A stretch of 37,590 nt of DNA, taken from assembly GCA_920105805.1 (NCBI GenBank), contig CAKKTI010000146.1, positions 1 through 37,590 of the forward strand. The letters are read 5' to 3'. Below the pieces are notes generated by a model. The model did no database searches. It was not told where the DNA came from and saw only the letters and a list, made by a program, of their open reading frames with translations. The position numbers were made by a program, and so were the translations under genes. This document shows positions 11,026-21,596 of this stretch, in pieces (positions within the stretch are counted from its first letter, which is position 1; every line of letters starts with the position of its first letter). Source of the DNA: Condylostoma magnum. Its lineage: Eukaryota; Ciliophora; Heterotrichea; Heterotrichida; Condylostomatidae.

Positions 11026-13206
11026 ATGATTATTATATCACTGAATTACTTTGTTGGTATATGTATCAATGTGAAAGTATTTCTATGTGATTTAGGTACT
11101 ACATTAGAGAATCATGGATAATTCAATCTTTTATTCTATTTTATCCTTTGATTACCTATTTTGATGTTCCTAATAGCTTCATATATTACTATTAAGCTTG
11201 GTAACTGGTTGTCTTGAAAGCTGGTTATCATAATAATACTTATTTCAGCATTGATATTTTGTATTTATATAGATAAAACATTTACTTAAGAATTCAAAAA
11301 TTGGCATTATGGGCTAAATAACCAAAGAATTGACAATGATTATGGAAAATGTGCACTTTATTCTCCAGGAATTCCCTGAATTGCAGCTTTATATCCTAGA
11401 ACATTAAACTTTTTCAGTAATTTTTATACAGTGGGAAGTTATCAATGCCCAGAAGTACAGAAATTTTCGTAATTAAGTAATTAAATTCTTAAGTTAAACT
11501 GCACATCAGAAGTAACTATAATAGAATAGCCAGATTTTATATCAATGCGAGAAAATTAATTCGTACTTTTAGAAACTGGTACTGAAATCTATAAAAACAC
11601 CACTAAAAGTATGAGCAGAGAGTATAAAGTTCCAGGAAAGTAAATTTTAAACAGTGCTTAAGTATTCATAGAAAGTGAATGGTTTTAGGTATTTTGCAAT
11701 GGAATTGAGAATTACTATGTACAACATTCTCCATAAAGACGAGTTTAAGAAAAAGTAGAAAGATTTTAAAACATAAGAAAAGATGAGAAGATGAATATCA
11801 TTATGTTTATGTTTGATACTGTTTCAAGAGCCTAAGTGCATAGAAATATGCCAAATTTAGTTAATTTCTTATAAACTACAAATCACACAAGTACTCACGA
11901 AGTTTTTCAGTACTTTAAGCTACATTCTAATGGATTTAACACAGAATTCAATACTAGAGCTTTTTTTACAGGTTCATAAAACAGATAAAATCGCAGTGGG
12001 AGATCCTTTTGAAACATTTTTGGGGAATAAGGGCAGATTAGTCTATACATAAATGGTTTTTGTGAAGACTGAATGCAAAACTACTTAAAAAAGCCATTTG
12101 AAGGAGCAGATTATCAGGTATTCTTTCCATTGTGTCACTTTGACTACCATCCCCTTAATAACACATTTGGTAATTTTGCAGGGCCCTTTTCCATAACTAA
12201 ACGATGCATTTAAGATAAGAATGTGCATAATATAGTTCTCGATTATATTGATTAGTTTTGGCGTTAGTATGATTAGCAAGGAAAGGTAATAGTAACACCC
12301 TTTTAGGAAGGACATGAAGGGACAGGGGAAGTAATACGATCTCTTGATTATGATTTTTCTAAATTCCTAGAGAACTACTTAGTTAGTGGAAAGTTAGACA
12401 ATACTATAATTATCCTTACCTCTGATCATGGATCACACATGGGGCCTTATTACATGTCAGGAGAAATGGGATAATTTGAGTAAAAACTTCCTATGCTGTT
12501 TATGATCTATCCTACATAATTTTTAGACAGATATCCTGAATTCAGAGATAATTTGCGATTAAATGAATAACTCTCAATTAGCCATTATGACACTTATTGA
12601 ACTCTAAGACATTTAGCTACATTAGAAGAGTTTGGTGGGAATTATATAGAAAATCGAAGCAATGAGAAGAATAGTTTTGAAGATGTATGGAATTGTGAGA
12701 CTAATCTGCATTATATTAACACAGCTTTGTAATGAAAAGGACTGAAATATGGTAAAAAGTTTAAATCATAATGAGTAGATAAAGTGTATGAGAAGATAGA
12801 TTAATGCTTTGAATAAATTGCTATATCTCCATGAAGCACCACAGATTTATATACTGTTCCTATAGATTAAATAATATCAACTTAAAACAAAACTTAGAAT
12901 TAAAAGTATTATGTATAAAAGGTAGCTAAACATTAAAACGCAAAATACTGGTTTGAGGATGCATATAGAACCATTTTATACCAAAATTGAATAAATGAGT
13001 TTAGTGACCCTTTTTAAAGTAATTTTGAGAAAATTTAACTCTTAGAGTAAAATGCATGGAACACCCACAAAGCTCCTGGGGAAGGCCGATACATCTTTGG
13101 TAATAGCTTATTAAGGTACAGTGAAGATCGTAAATGCATTTAAATTGGTGCAAAGGATTGTGCATGCAACTCAATAACAAGTGAATATTTAAAAAGAGGA
13201 GATTAG
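11026..13206 (+). CDS. DUF229 sulfatase-superfamily membrane protein
   Basis: 726 residues. Two hydrophobic stretches occupy residues about 38-90 (LLFYFILWLPILMFLIAS and LVIIIILISALIFCIYID), so the rest is probably luminal or extracellular. The alkaline-phosphatase/sulfatase fold follows: MFMFDTVSRAQVHRNMPN with the metal Asp at 264, and LTSDHGSHMGPYY with Asp 467 and His 468, then SHYDTYWTLRHLATL. The Cys-rich end (CIQIGAKDCACNS) is typical of DUF229. Substrate unknown. At least ten internal TGA codons sit where Trp is expected (for instance YDTYW and GIPWIAALYPR), and many TAA/TAG are Gln. Stop taken as tandem TAG TAA at 13204-13209; the next in-frame TGA (13264) would overlap the opposing gene. 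The ATG at 11026 is the first giving the complete membrane segment. Confidence 0.85.
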
Positions 13207-13231
13207 TAAAAAATATATTAACATGGTAATA

Positions 13232-14854
13232 TCACCCACTACCTATCAAACTGCTCAATCCCTTGAAATAGTAGTCTTGGTCTATAGAGCTTTAAGATAT
13301 AATAGAGTAAGTAATTACTTGTCCTTTTTGCTAGCTGTACAAAATGACTTAATTTCCTAAATGCCTTACCTAAGTGATATCCGAAAGGTCCAAGGCTCCT
13401 ATATTCTTTTAAGTTTTTATATCACTTCATACTATGAAGTAACATTGTTACTAAAGGGAAAATTTATTCTCATTTAAAGTCAATTGAATTATAAACTTCA
13501 CAGAAGGTCTATTATTCACTGATAACTTTACAATTCTTGGGGTTAATAGAAAACCCATGGTATTATCAGAATTCTTTCTATATCTCATACCCTGATTATA
13601 ACTAGGACTTTTGAAGGAGTACTCTTTAGGAAGACTTTTCCCAAGTTATTAGAAGGAATTTGATTAAAACTCAGAAGACATCGACTCTAAGCTTGCAAAT
13701 TCCATAGAAAATGAAAAATCATGTGGGTTCTACTCAGAAGGTGCTTCTTTAGTGGGAGATGGTTATGCAGAATCTCTAGTTGATCCAAATCTTATAGAAC
13801 TTTAAGTGCTTCCTTTCTTGTTTTCATTCACGGTATTTCTTTACTTTAAGTCTTTCACTGGGCTTTTTGATAAAGTTGGTGTATGTCTATTCTAGTATTA
13901 CATTACTTATTTTCTTGCACTTATTACTTGTTTAGGCTACCTTGGAGTTAGGTTTCTTCTGATATTGTGCACTTTTTACTGTAAATTTCCTACTTTTCGA
14001 GGGTTTTTCTCCCTGGTTGAAATTCGCTTTAGAGGAGGGGATGGAGAGGAACCTGAGTTGTAAGTTTTAGTGAATTGCTTTATAGCAAACATGTTAGATA
14101 CTTTCTTGATTGCCTCATCGATTTCCGGGATAATCTGGTGCCGTCTTCTTATTCTTTCATCATCTTTGAATTTTATATGCAGGGCACTGTCTACCTTGGC
14201 TTATTTTTCTCTAAATTCACAGTATATGTAGAACAATTACAAGGAAATAAAACTAGCATCTTTGTTAGTATAAAATTCCTAGGGACTAAAACACGTTTGA
14301 GCATATTTTGATATTTTACTAATTACCATTGTGGCATTGTGCAAATATTCTTAAGAAGTTTCAGGATCCCAGTATATTTCTTCTAAATTGATTTCTTTAG
14401 GGTAAAAACTATGAATTAAGCATGCAAAATGCACACCGTTATTAAACTATTCTGGTAAATTTGAATGCTGATTTTAAATTATTTCTTATGGAATATCCCT
14501 GCCATAAACATTTAAAATTTTTTAGATTCATAGAAGACTTGGACATAAGCATTAATTTACAAATATCATCATTCCATTTATGAAAATTTGGTCAATTAGC
14601 TTTCAGGCTACTTAGGGATTTATAGAGTAAATTTGCATGGCTAAGTCACAGGAGATCTCTTCCTCTGTTATTTCTTAAATTTTCTCTAAGCATTTGACTA
14701 GGTTACGAATGCACTAGATTCTGGATGAAGGGTGGTCTACTATCTGATCTGGTTTGAGTTAAGGATCTATTAGCTCAAGCAACTAAGCCAGAAAGATTCC
14801 GGTTCTCAGTTGCTCTGGAAGTGTTTTGGGGGTTAATTTTTTCCAAAAATTCAT
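13232..14854 (-). CDS. Calponin-homology protein with C-terminal PH-like region
   Basis: 540 residues. Residues 1-85 (LRTGIFLAQLLELIDPQLKP, then NLVKCLEKI) look like one CH domain. A second CH-like unit lies at about 120-230 (FNNGVHFACLIHSFYPKEIN, then HNATMVISKI). A Ser/Pro/Thr/Lys-rich linker follows (SSPSPPLKRISTRE, TPTLSKSPVKD). The last ~110 residues (LTPRIVKL, then CYFIVWSDI with TGA as Trp, then LDLSDITQVRHLG and GQVITYSIIS) look like a PH or FERM-type beta sandwich. CH domains bind actin or microtubules, so a cortical cytoskeletal adaptor is plausible, but I recognise no named family. The end is TGA at 13232-13234. It converges on DUF229 with only about 25 nt between stops. The ATG is 5 nt after the TGA that ends the upstream histidine-kinase frame. 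Confidence 0.7.
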
Positions 14855-14859
14855 GTTGT

Positions 14860-17148
14860 TCAGTCATTTAGTGAGTAGACTGCAACGCTATGTTGTTATA
14901 TTATACATTTACATAACGAAAAATATATTTATTCAAATTAACCATTTCTAAAACTATCCAATACTATAGATGCTAAGTTTCCTAAAATCTCGTGAGATAG
15001 CTCTTTTGGAACTGAATACAAATTACTTAAACTATCAATGCCAGCCAAAGTGCATTTCTTTTTAACATTTTCACTTTAAAATGAACTAATTGCACATATA
15101 AAGGATTTTTTCATCATTTTTACTTTCTCTAAATTTCTAAGGTTCATGCATACATCAATGCTTGATATTATAGGTGAATCTAGATCTATAAGAAGTAAAG
15201 CTCTAATTTGTTGCTCTTCTATACAGATTCTCTCTTGTATTATTTCTTTTTCATATTTTACTTATGTTATATCAGCAAGATTCTGGTTTTTGAAAATGTT
15301 TTGTATGATTGATAAATTAAGATCTTATGCTGCCAAAATTATTTGGATTTATTTACCATTTAAATTACTCGCAACTACTGTATTGTTTGTAAGTAAATCT
15401 TCCTTATTCTCTAATATACACTAATCTAATATGTGTGTACCTTAATATTAAGGAATTACAGTAAACCTTCTATTAATTCTAAACTTTATTTATTAATTGA
15501 TTATTTAGATATTATTATCATACAATTATTCTCATTTTAAACTATCTTTTAATTTGATTTTATTACTATTGTAGAGTGTCTTAATTCTATCAGTTATAAA
15601 TGGACTGGAATTTAAAGCTCTTAATTCGATTTTATAGGAAATAAAGCACTAATACAGTTATATATCTTCTTTAAAGGTAAACTATATCTCTCCATTCATT
15701 TCCTATAGTAATTAGTTAAATAGTGAAATCCCGAGCCCTAATTTCTAAGCTACTAAGTAGAATTAATTGTTTGACTTGATTGGGCTACTGAGCTAGTCTA
15801 TTATAAGCTAAAGAGTTTAAATTTACTTTTTCTCAATTTTAAAGTCAAAATCATACTTTATATGCTTAAAGTCTTATACATTATCCATATAACTAGCTTT
15901 GATAGATATACTATGTCCTTTTTCACTATAGGCCACAATTATATTGATGATAGTATAAAACAGTTAATTATGAATACTTTTAGCGCCTTCAACTGCTATA
16001 CCTTCCCTATTAAAAATATCAAAGTAGATATTCTTTTAATCTTGACTAGATTTTGTATGCACTAAGTCAATAATTCAACTGCATTCTTATCAAATCTAAA
16101 AAATGTTGTTGCTATAAATGTTTTTCTTTAAGAAAATTTCAGAAAATAGTTGTAATTGCTATATTTCAAGGCTAAATTTCAGCAGTTTCAATGAATATTA
16201 CTATGAATTCTGTATTTCTGAATTTTGATACATTTTAGTAAAGCATTGATTAATTGAAGCCATAGATTTGTAAAAGTTTTTCTATAATATAGATGATAGC
16301 TAATACAACGGGTTAATCAATTGAATTTCAGCTAAGTAATTGTTTTAATAGGGGAATCATGTTATTGAAATAAGAAAATAGTTTTCTTCTATGTTAAAAA
16401 TTTACTAGCTTTAACTAATTTCAATAAATTTATTCGATTCATTCTTCTCAACTCTTAAAATTTTTCATAAATTAGTGTTGAGCAGATTCTGATAATTTCC
16501 TAAAATTTCTTAAATAGACTTAAAGGATTTATTGTATTATATAATCTTAAATTAATAATCAAGTGTTACAACACCTACTTAAAGACTATTCTTTTCCTTT
16601 ACTAGCCTTAAGAAGTTTCTTTTATAAAAATCCATTTAAGCTCATAGATCCTTAGTTTCCTATAATCAAAAGGCAAGAATAACTTATATACATAATCCTA
16701 TGACAAATTCATCTGTATCTTTAATAAGTAGGATTGAAAATATCAAAAACTAAATAAAGTTGTCTAATAATCCAGACTAATAAAATAAATCTAAATAAAA
16801 GTTACTTGATGATAATAGCTGAATATGATGCATACTTAATCCTTTGATATGTACAGGATAACTCAAATTCATAATAACAATCGCTACTCTTTATATTATA
16901 TAGTTATCTGTGCAGACTATTAAAAGGTTGCATAAAGTGTAAATTACTAATAAGCATATGTAGTCATATGAGCATTGAAATTTAGTCAATTAAACTGCAT
17001 AAAGACAAATTAGAATAATTTTAAAAGATTTGCTTAGCTAGGCTTAAATACTTTTACGATACTTTTACTCAATTGCTTTATTCTTGAAATATAACCAGAA
17101 AGATTACTTATAGTAATGCAAACAATCCTCAAACTATTATTTGTTCAT
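14860..17148 (-). CDS. Membrane hybrid histidine kinase, apparently degenerate
   Basis: 762 residues from ATG 17148 (MNKQQFEDCLHYYK). Hydrophobic segments fill residues about 37-170. A kinase core follows: possible H-box remnant AEIQLINPLYQL near 273 (no His), an N-box-like region IHNQLFYTIINIIVAYSEKG near 392-411 lacking the usual Asn, a D-x-G-x-G box I cannot find, and a well-kept G2 box KLGLGISLFNQLLQEMNGEI near 470. A receiver-like domain spans about 600-730: IILAAQDLNLSIIQN (acidic pair lost), LLLIDLDSP (phospho-acceptor Asp kept), ICAISS, and LYSVP where Lys is expected. So fold retained, activity doubtful. ATGs at 17250-17325 are alternatives. The stop is taken as TGA at 14860-14862, 5 nt before the next ATG; TAA at 14938-14940 is also possible. 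Identification is by eye. Confidence 0.6.
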
Positions 17149-17577
17149 TTTATTATTAAATTAATTTCTTTACACTTATTTTTATTGATTATATTTTAGT
17201 AATTATAAGTGAGAATACTGTATTTTGATTAAATCTTAAGGTTTTGCCATATTCATTGAATACAACATAATTATGATAGTAAATTATAAAGCCTAATTGT
17301 GAGTTCCAATACTTATTTTTTTCATAAACTAAAAAAGATAGGCTTAAACAAATTATACTTATAAAATAAAACTTTAATATTTATATACACTAGATTTTTT
17401 CTTATTTCTAAATTCTAATAAACATTTAGATACTTAATAAAAGCTCTATACCACACATCAAAAAGGGCTGATAGTTGAATAATGTGTATTTAAGTACAAC
17501 AGAATATTATTTTAACTTCTTGTAGTACTAAAATCATAATTGTAGTACTTTAAAGGTTCACCATTTTGTAATAATAA
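17149..17577. promoter_or_regulatory. 429-nt divergent region (histidine kinase / multi-TM protein)
   Basis: Very AT-rich. The minus frame of the histidine kinase remains open here with additional ATGs, so part may be coding. Otherwise nothing recognisable; it should contain the two divergent promoters. Confidence 0.4.
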
Positions 17578-18342
17578 ATGTAGCAAGACGAATAGACTGT
17601 AAATAACAAAAAAATAAAGATACATGCAATAAGAGGTAGCTACAAGGTTTTATAGGTTTAATTGATTTTGCATGTGTGCCTTATACTATTTGGAACAATC
17701 TTTCTGATTTTCACAGATAAAATTATTACAGCTTTGTGGTTGCTTGAATTAAGTGTTCCTCTACTAGGAATTAACTCAGTATTGAAGCTAGATTGAAGGT
17801 GAATTCAGTTTTATGGGATATTAACTTTTGTATCAATAATATTTAGATTAATATTTCTATTCCTACAAAATAATCCGAATTATAATTTTATAGCTATAAT
17901 GACAGTTCTAATTGAAGCATAGATTTTAGTTTTTGTGCTTAAATTTCTAAAAGAGATTGATGAAATTAATTATCACTTGATTAACTAAATAATAAAAGGA
18001 TAATTTGAATAAGATAATCATTAGAAAAATACAAGTTTTAGAATAGATTCCCAAAACTCATTTTTGAATAGTTAGATTAATACAAATACAGTATGAAATT
18101 AGTTAAGCCTACTTTTAAAATGTATATAATAACTTCTCATATAAAAGTAGTCGAAATTTAAGTTATCATTTCTCTATAATTATTCTTTAAATATAGACAA
18201 AGTATGCCTTTAAACATAGGAGTGTAAATAAGGCATATAAACCTTTTAGGTGGAAGTTGCCAGTGATTAATCTATTGATCTAAAAAGGCTAATATAATTA
18301 AATAGGAAAATAATATGGAAGACCTTATTATATTCCTTCTAA
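17578..18342 (+). CDS. Unrecognised protein with about four membrane segments
   Basis: About 254 residues from ATG 17578 (MQQDEQTVNNKKIK, with a TAG-encoded Gln at residue 2). Residues 25-135 contain hydrophobic stretches (LILHVCLILFGTIFLIF, IITALWLLELSVPLLG, YGILTFVSIIFRLIFLFL, FIAIMTVLIEAQILVFVLKFL). A Gln/Asn/Ser-rich cytoplasmic tail follows with a basic amphipathic segment (DLKRLIQLNRKIIW). Several TGA codons fall at plausible Trp sites. The end is uncertain: TAA codons cluster at 18340-18360 and the frame then stays open on the plus strand while a better candidate gene begins on the opposite strand. I do not recognise the family; similar small polytopic proteins are common in ciliates. 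Confidence 0.5.
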
Positions 18343-18478
18343 CTCACCTAAAGTAAATAAAATTTAGTATCGTTATAACTCTTAAACTTTATCAAAACTT
18401 ACTTATATCTTAACCTTATATTATTTAATCATATTTAAAAATGCATACTCTCATAGATGTATTTACTGTTCAAATAAC

Positions 18479-18907
18479 TCATTTTTATATATAAAATTAA
18501 TTACTCCTACTAGTTTTAGATAGGTTGAATTACCCTGAATCTTTATGTGTAATCAAATTTTAATACCTATACAAAAATTCTTTATTAATAATACCATTTG
18601 TTCGAATCAGTCCTACTTTCATGAGTTAATTTTACAGCTTGAATTAGCCAGTACCCCACTTAGCCTTATTACGCTTAATAATTGCCTAAATATAGCGATT
18701 ACCCGAGTGAAATCTATATAATTAAGGATGCTTATCAGGGCTTGGAATTCTAGATTTTGTTTTTATGGCTGAATGAGTCCTCGGAAATAAAGATTTAGAA
18801 AACTTTAAATCTGATTGATGAATGCTTTTTATAGTTTTATTAGGAGCAAGCTTATTATGAACTGATTTCTCTGATTTAAGAGTATCCCTGAGAATTATTT
18901 TCTTCAA
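18479..18907 (-). CDS. Small basic protein, unrecognised
   Basis: 142 residues from ATG 18907 (MKKIILRDTLKSEKSVHNK) to TGA 18479-18481. It is Lys/Arg/Ser-rich with PRTHSAIKTKSRIPSPDKHP followed by LYRFHSGNRYIQAIIKRNKAKWGTGQFKL, a stretch with the look of a conserved globular core. GC content is higher than in flanking DNA, as in other genes here. The opposite strand is also open across the region under the ambiguous code, but its translation is less protein-like. It converges on the multi-TM gene and diverges from the gene at 19147. Function unknown. Confidence 0.5.
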
Positions 18908-19146
18908 GGCTTAATTTCTAACTGTATTTTAAAAATTTATATCACTGTATCTATTTAATTAAGCGTTTGAAGTAGATTAAGCCCGCATTGCTCTTAGTAA
19001 ATCCCCTTTTTCTTGCATTGATATTTTATTATTGTTTGAAATATGTTATTAGATTTAAATTACAGTTAAGATTGTCTGTATATATAACAGTTAGCGAGAA
19101 TTCAAAACACTACACAAATTTGATACAATTTTTTCTTATATAAATA

Positions 19147-20160
19147 ATGCAGGAAAGAAAGTAAACTTAAGATCTGTTCCTTTCCAATCGCCCCAAACTA
19201 AAGAAAATATTCCAATACCACCAAACCTCATCTCAACCTAGGGTATCCTTTTCAGAACTTATAAAATTCTGTAAATAAGTTAACATAATACCGGTAAAAT
19301 CAACTTAGGATCATATCGCAATTCAAGAATTCAAAACTATATCAACAAAATTACTAAATCAAACCCCGACACTTAAGACATTGATAAACTATCAATAATT
19401 CGAGAATTTATTAAAAGCTTTATCTCAGCAAATGTTTACTCAAGGAATTCCCCAAGAAGACAGAATTAAGATGCTTTTCTTATAGATTAAAGACCCAATA
19501 CGGAAATTCTATAAAATTCCTCTATACTTATCAAATGTACAAAACAGTCAAAGCAACATTAGGCTAAAAAATACAGCTTAGAATCGTTCAGCTCGTATTA
19601 AGTCTCAAAACACTTCAATAGGCTCAGAAGTAAACTTAGATTCGAATATCAATGCAGCTTTAGAGGTACTTCGTACCTCTCGTGATGAATCAGAGAGTTC
19701 TATACATTATCCAAGAGTCAGAACTCCTTCTGAAATACTGAGAAAACAGCCAATGCAGAAATCTAGAAGCACAAGAATATCTATACAAAAATTCCAATAA
19801 TCCAATGGAAGAACTAGCCTAAATGATTCTATATCAACTCGTAATAGAGAGAGGAAGAGATTTGATTTTAAAATTGGAAGATAAAACAGTATAAGTAATA
19901 AGGAAGATTAGGTTGATATAAGTGAGTTCATAGAAACTGAAAGGAAAGTAAATTCAGATAATTCAAAAGTTTCTTAAGTATAAAAGAAAGCTAAAAAACA
20001 AGAAAAACCTGTAAATCCTGAAGTATAAAAGTACCGAAATTTCATAATTAAAAATCGTCAAAGTTCATTTACCTAGAAATTTGTGAGAACCCTGATTTTT
20101 AACAGTTGGAAGAATTAGATAAAGAGAAAGAAGGTTACAATTTTCAACACTCTCTCTTAG
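19147..20160 (+). CDS. Unrecognised Gln/Ser-rich basic protein
   Basis: 337 residues from ATG 19147 (MQERKQTQDLFLSNRPKLKK). The N-terminal third looks globular and helical (FSELIKFCKQVNIIPVKS, then LKTLINYQQFENLLKALS). The rest is low-complexity, rich in Ser, Arg and Gln (RTSRDESESSIHYPRVRTPS, STRISIQKFQQSNGRTS), ending FVRTLIFNSWKNQIKRKKV. No membrane segment and no motif I recognise. The stop is a triple cluster TAG TAA TAA at 20158-20166, and the KDEL receptor ATG follows 8 nt after the TAG. It is first of three co-directional genes packed within 2.4 kb. Confidence 0.7.
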
Positions 20161-20171
20161 TAATAAAAATG
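20158..20171 (+). promoter_or_regulatory. Stop-start junction TAGTAATAAAAATG, upstream gene to KDEL receptor
   Basis: The same 14 bases as at the eIF3g-HDAC junction on the other strand (10092-10105). The upstream frame sees TAG TAA TAA; the downstream gene starts at the terminal ATG in a different frame. Confidence 0.7.
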
Positions 20172-20816
20172 TATGTTTTTAGGTATATTGCTGATATTTT
20201 ACACTTAGCATCAACTCTTACACTAATATATTAGTTAACCCGAGCATAAAACTCAAAAGGAATATCATGTAAGACCTAAGAATTATATTTAATAGTGTTT
20301 TTATCAAGATACATTGATCTATTGCTCTACTTTATCAGTTGGTATAACACAATCATGAAAATAGCTTTTATAACTACTACAATATACATAGTTATAATGA
20401 TGCGTTGTATTTCCCCCTTTAAATTAACTTACATAAGATAGAATGATTCAGTTAATTACTGGAAATTCCTAATTCCCCCATGTATTGTACTATCTTTGGT
20501 TGTAAGTGAAGAATTTGAAGTAATAGAGATACTTTGAACTTTTTCTATATTTTTAGAATCAGTTGCTTATATTCCACAACTACAAATGCTCAGAAGAATG
20601 CAAGAAATCGAGTCTTTAACTGCTAACTATGTCTTTTTACTAGGAGGATACAGATTAATGTATTTAATCAACTGGATGCAGAGATACATTGTGGGAGATC
20701 ATATTTCATACATCTAAATCGCTGGGGGGATCATACAGACAGTCTTATATGCCGACTTTCTTTATTTCTACATAGTCAACAAGTTATCTAAAAAGGGCAT
20801 GACTCTTCCAGTTTAG
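20169..20816 (+). CDS. ERD2/KDELR: ER lumen protein-retaining (KDEL) receptor
   Basis: 215 residues, close to the 212 of animal KDEL receptors, with seven hydrophobic segments. Family landmarks: MYVFRYIADILHLAS at the start, ISCKTQELYLIVFLSRYIDLL, the ESVAYIPQLQMLRRM helix, LTANYVFLLGGYRLMYLINWM, and IAGGIIQTVLYADFLYFY. The end KLSKKGMTLPV followed by TAG TAG matches the family C-terminus LPA exactly, strong evidence that TAG is a true stop here. It retrieves HDEL/KDEL-tagged ER proteins from the Golgi. The start is 8 nt after the preceding gene's stop and its own stop is 11 nt before the next ATG, making it the centre of a three-gene cluster. Confidence 0.96.
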
Positions 20817-20827
20817 TAGGATTAAAT

Positions 20828-21529
20828 ATGAATAGATAAAGCAGGTCTTTTGATGTAAGTGAACGCGTTTCTACGGTTAATTCAGTGCTAAAAAACAGTA
20901 ATATACTGAAATAATAGCACAGGGCTTTATTAAGCAAGTTCAGAAACTACAAGACGAGGATAGTAGTTCCAACAATTGGTTAAAAAAATAATCCTTAGTA
21001 GAGCAGTTAACTATCAAGTAGAGCACAAGAACAACTTCCAGCACTATATGCTCCACTTCCTATTAAAAACTTTGAGATGGTTTAACGAGTTGAAAAATAG
21101 TAGCAAAAATAGCCTAAAACACGCCAGATTTAAGTAGATAGAGACAACATAGCTTAAATACTAGATACAATTGAGTTCAGAAACTCAATTCTCTTTGATT
21201 TACCTTCTGACTAAAGCGTAGATTATAATGATAGCTAAAACTGCACCTTTTATAAGGATATATAAGAAAAGCCAAAAACATCTATACAGCATATTGAAGA
21301 TGTTTTTTCTAGTTAAAATTACTGAAAGCCAATGCTCCATGAGTAAAATACTACAATTTAGCCTAAAATGTAGTCAGCTTTTATGTCTAGAAGATTTCCC
21401 CGAAGGAAAAGGCCTAGTAGAGTTCAGCAGCTTTAATTTAATAGATAAACTGAGATAATTAGACCCGGGGAAGAATTTGAGCTGAACCTCCCGTCTTAGG
21501 TTAGAGTGCATGGAGGAGACAGGCTTTGA
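20828..21529 (+). CDS. Unrecognised basic, Gln-rich protein
   Basis: 233 residues from ATG 20828 (MNRQSRSFDVSERVSTVNSV), 11 nt after the KDEL receptor stop. It is polar, with Gln runs encoded by mixed CAA/TAA/TAG (VEKQQQKQPKTRQIQ) and a more ordered stretch DRDNIAQILDTIEFRNSILFDLPSD. The C-terminus has PRRKRPSRVQQL and IIRPGEEFELNLPSQVRVHGGDRL. One internal TGA (near 21321) is read as Trp; the TGA at 21527-21529 is taken as the stop because it leaves 67 nt to the opposing SWIP gene, whereas the next candidate stop would overlap it. No family recognised. Confidence 0.65.
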
Positions 21530-21596
21530 AAGTATATGTCAGAGGTAGATGGAAATCCAGTCTTTTATCTACGAAACATTATGAGTAACTTATATA

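Noticed and set aside
13207-14050. Continuation of the DUF229 frame beyond 13206, open for several hundred bases
   Set aside because: The sulfatase fold and the Cys-rich end are complete by 13203, tandem TAG TAA follows, and the opposite strand carries a better frame (CH/PH protein). The downstream translation is unlike DUF229.
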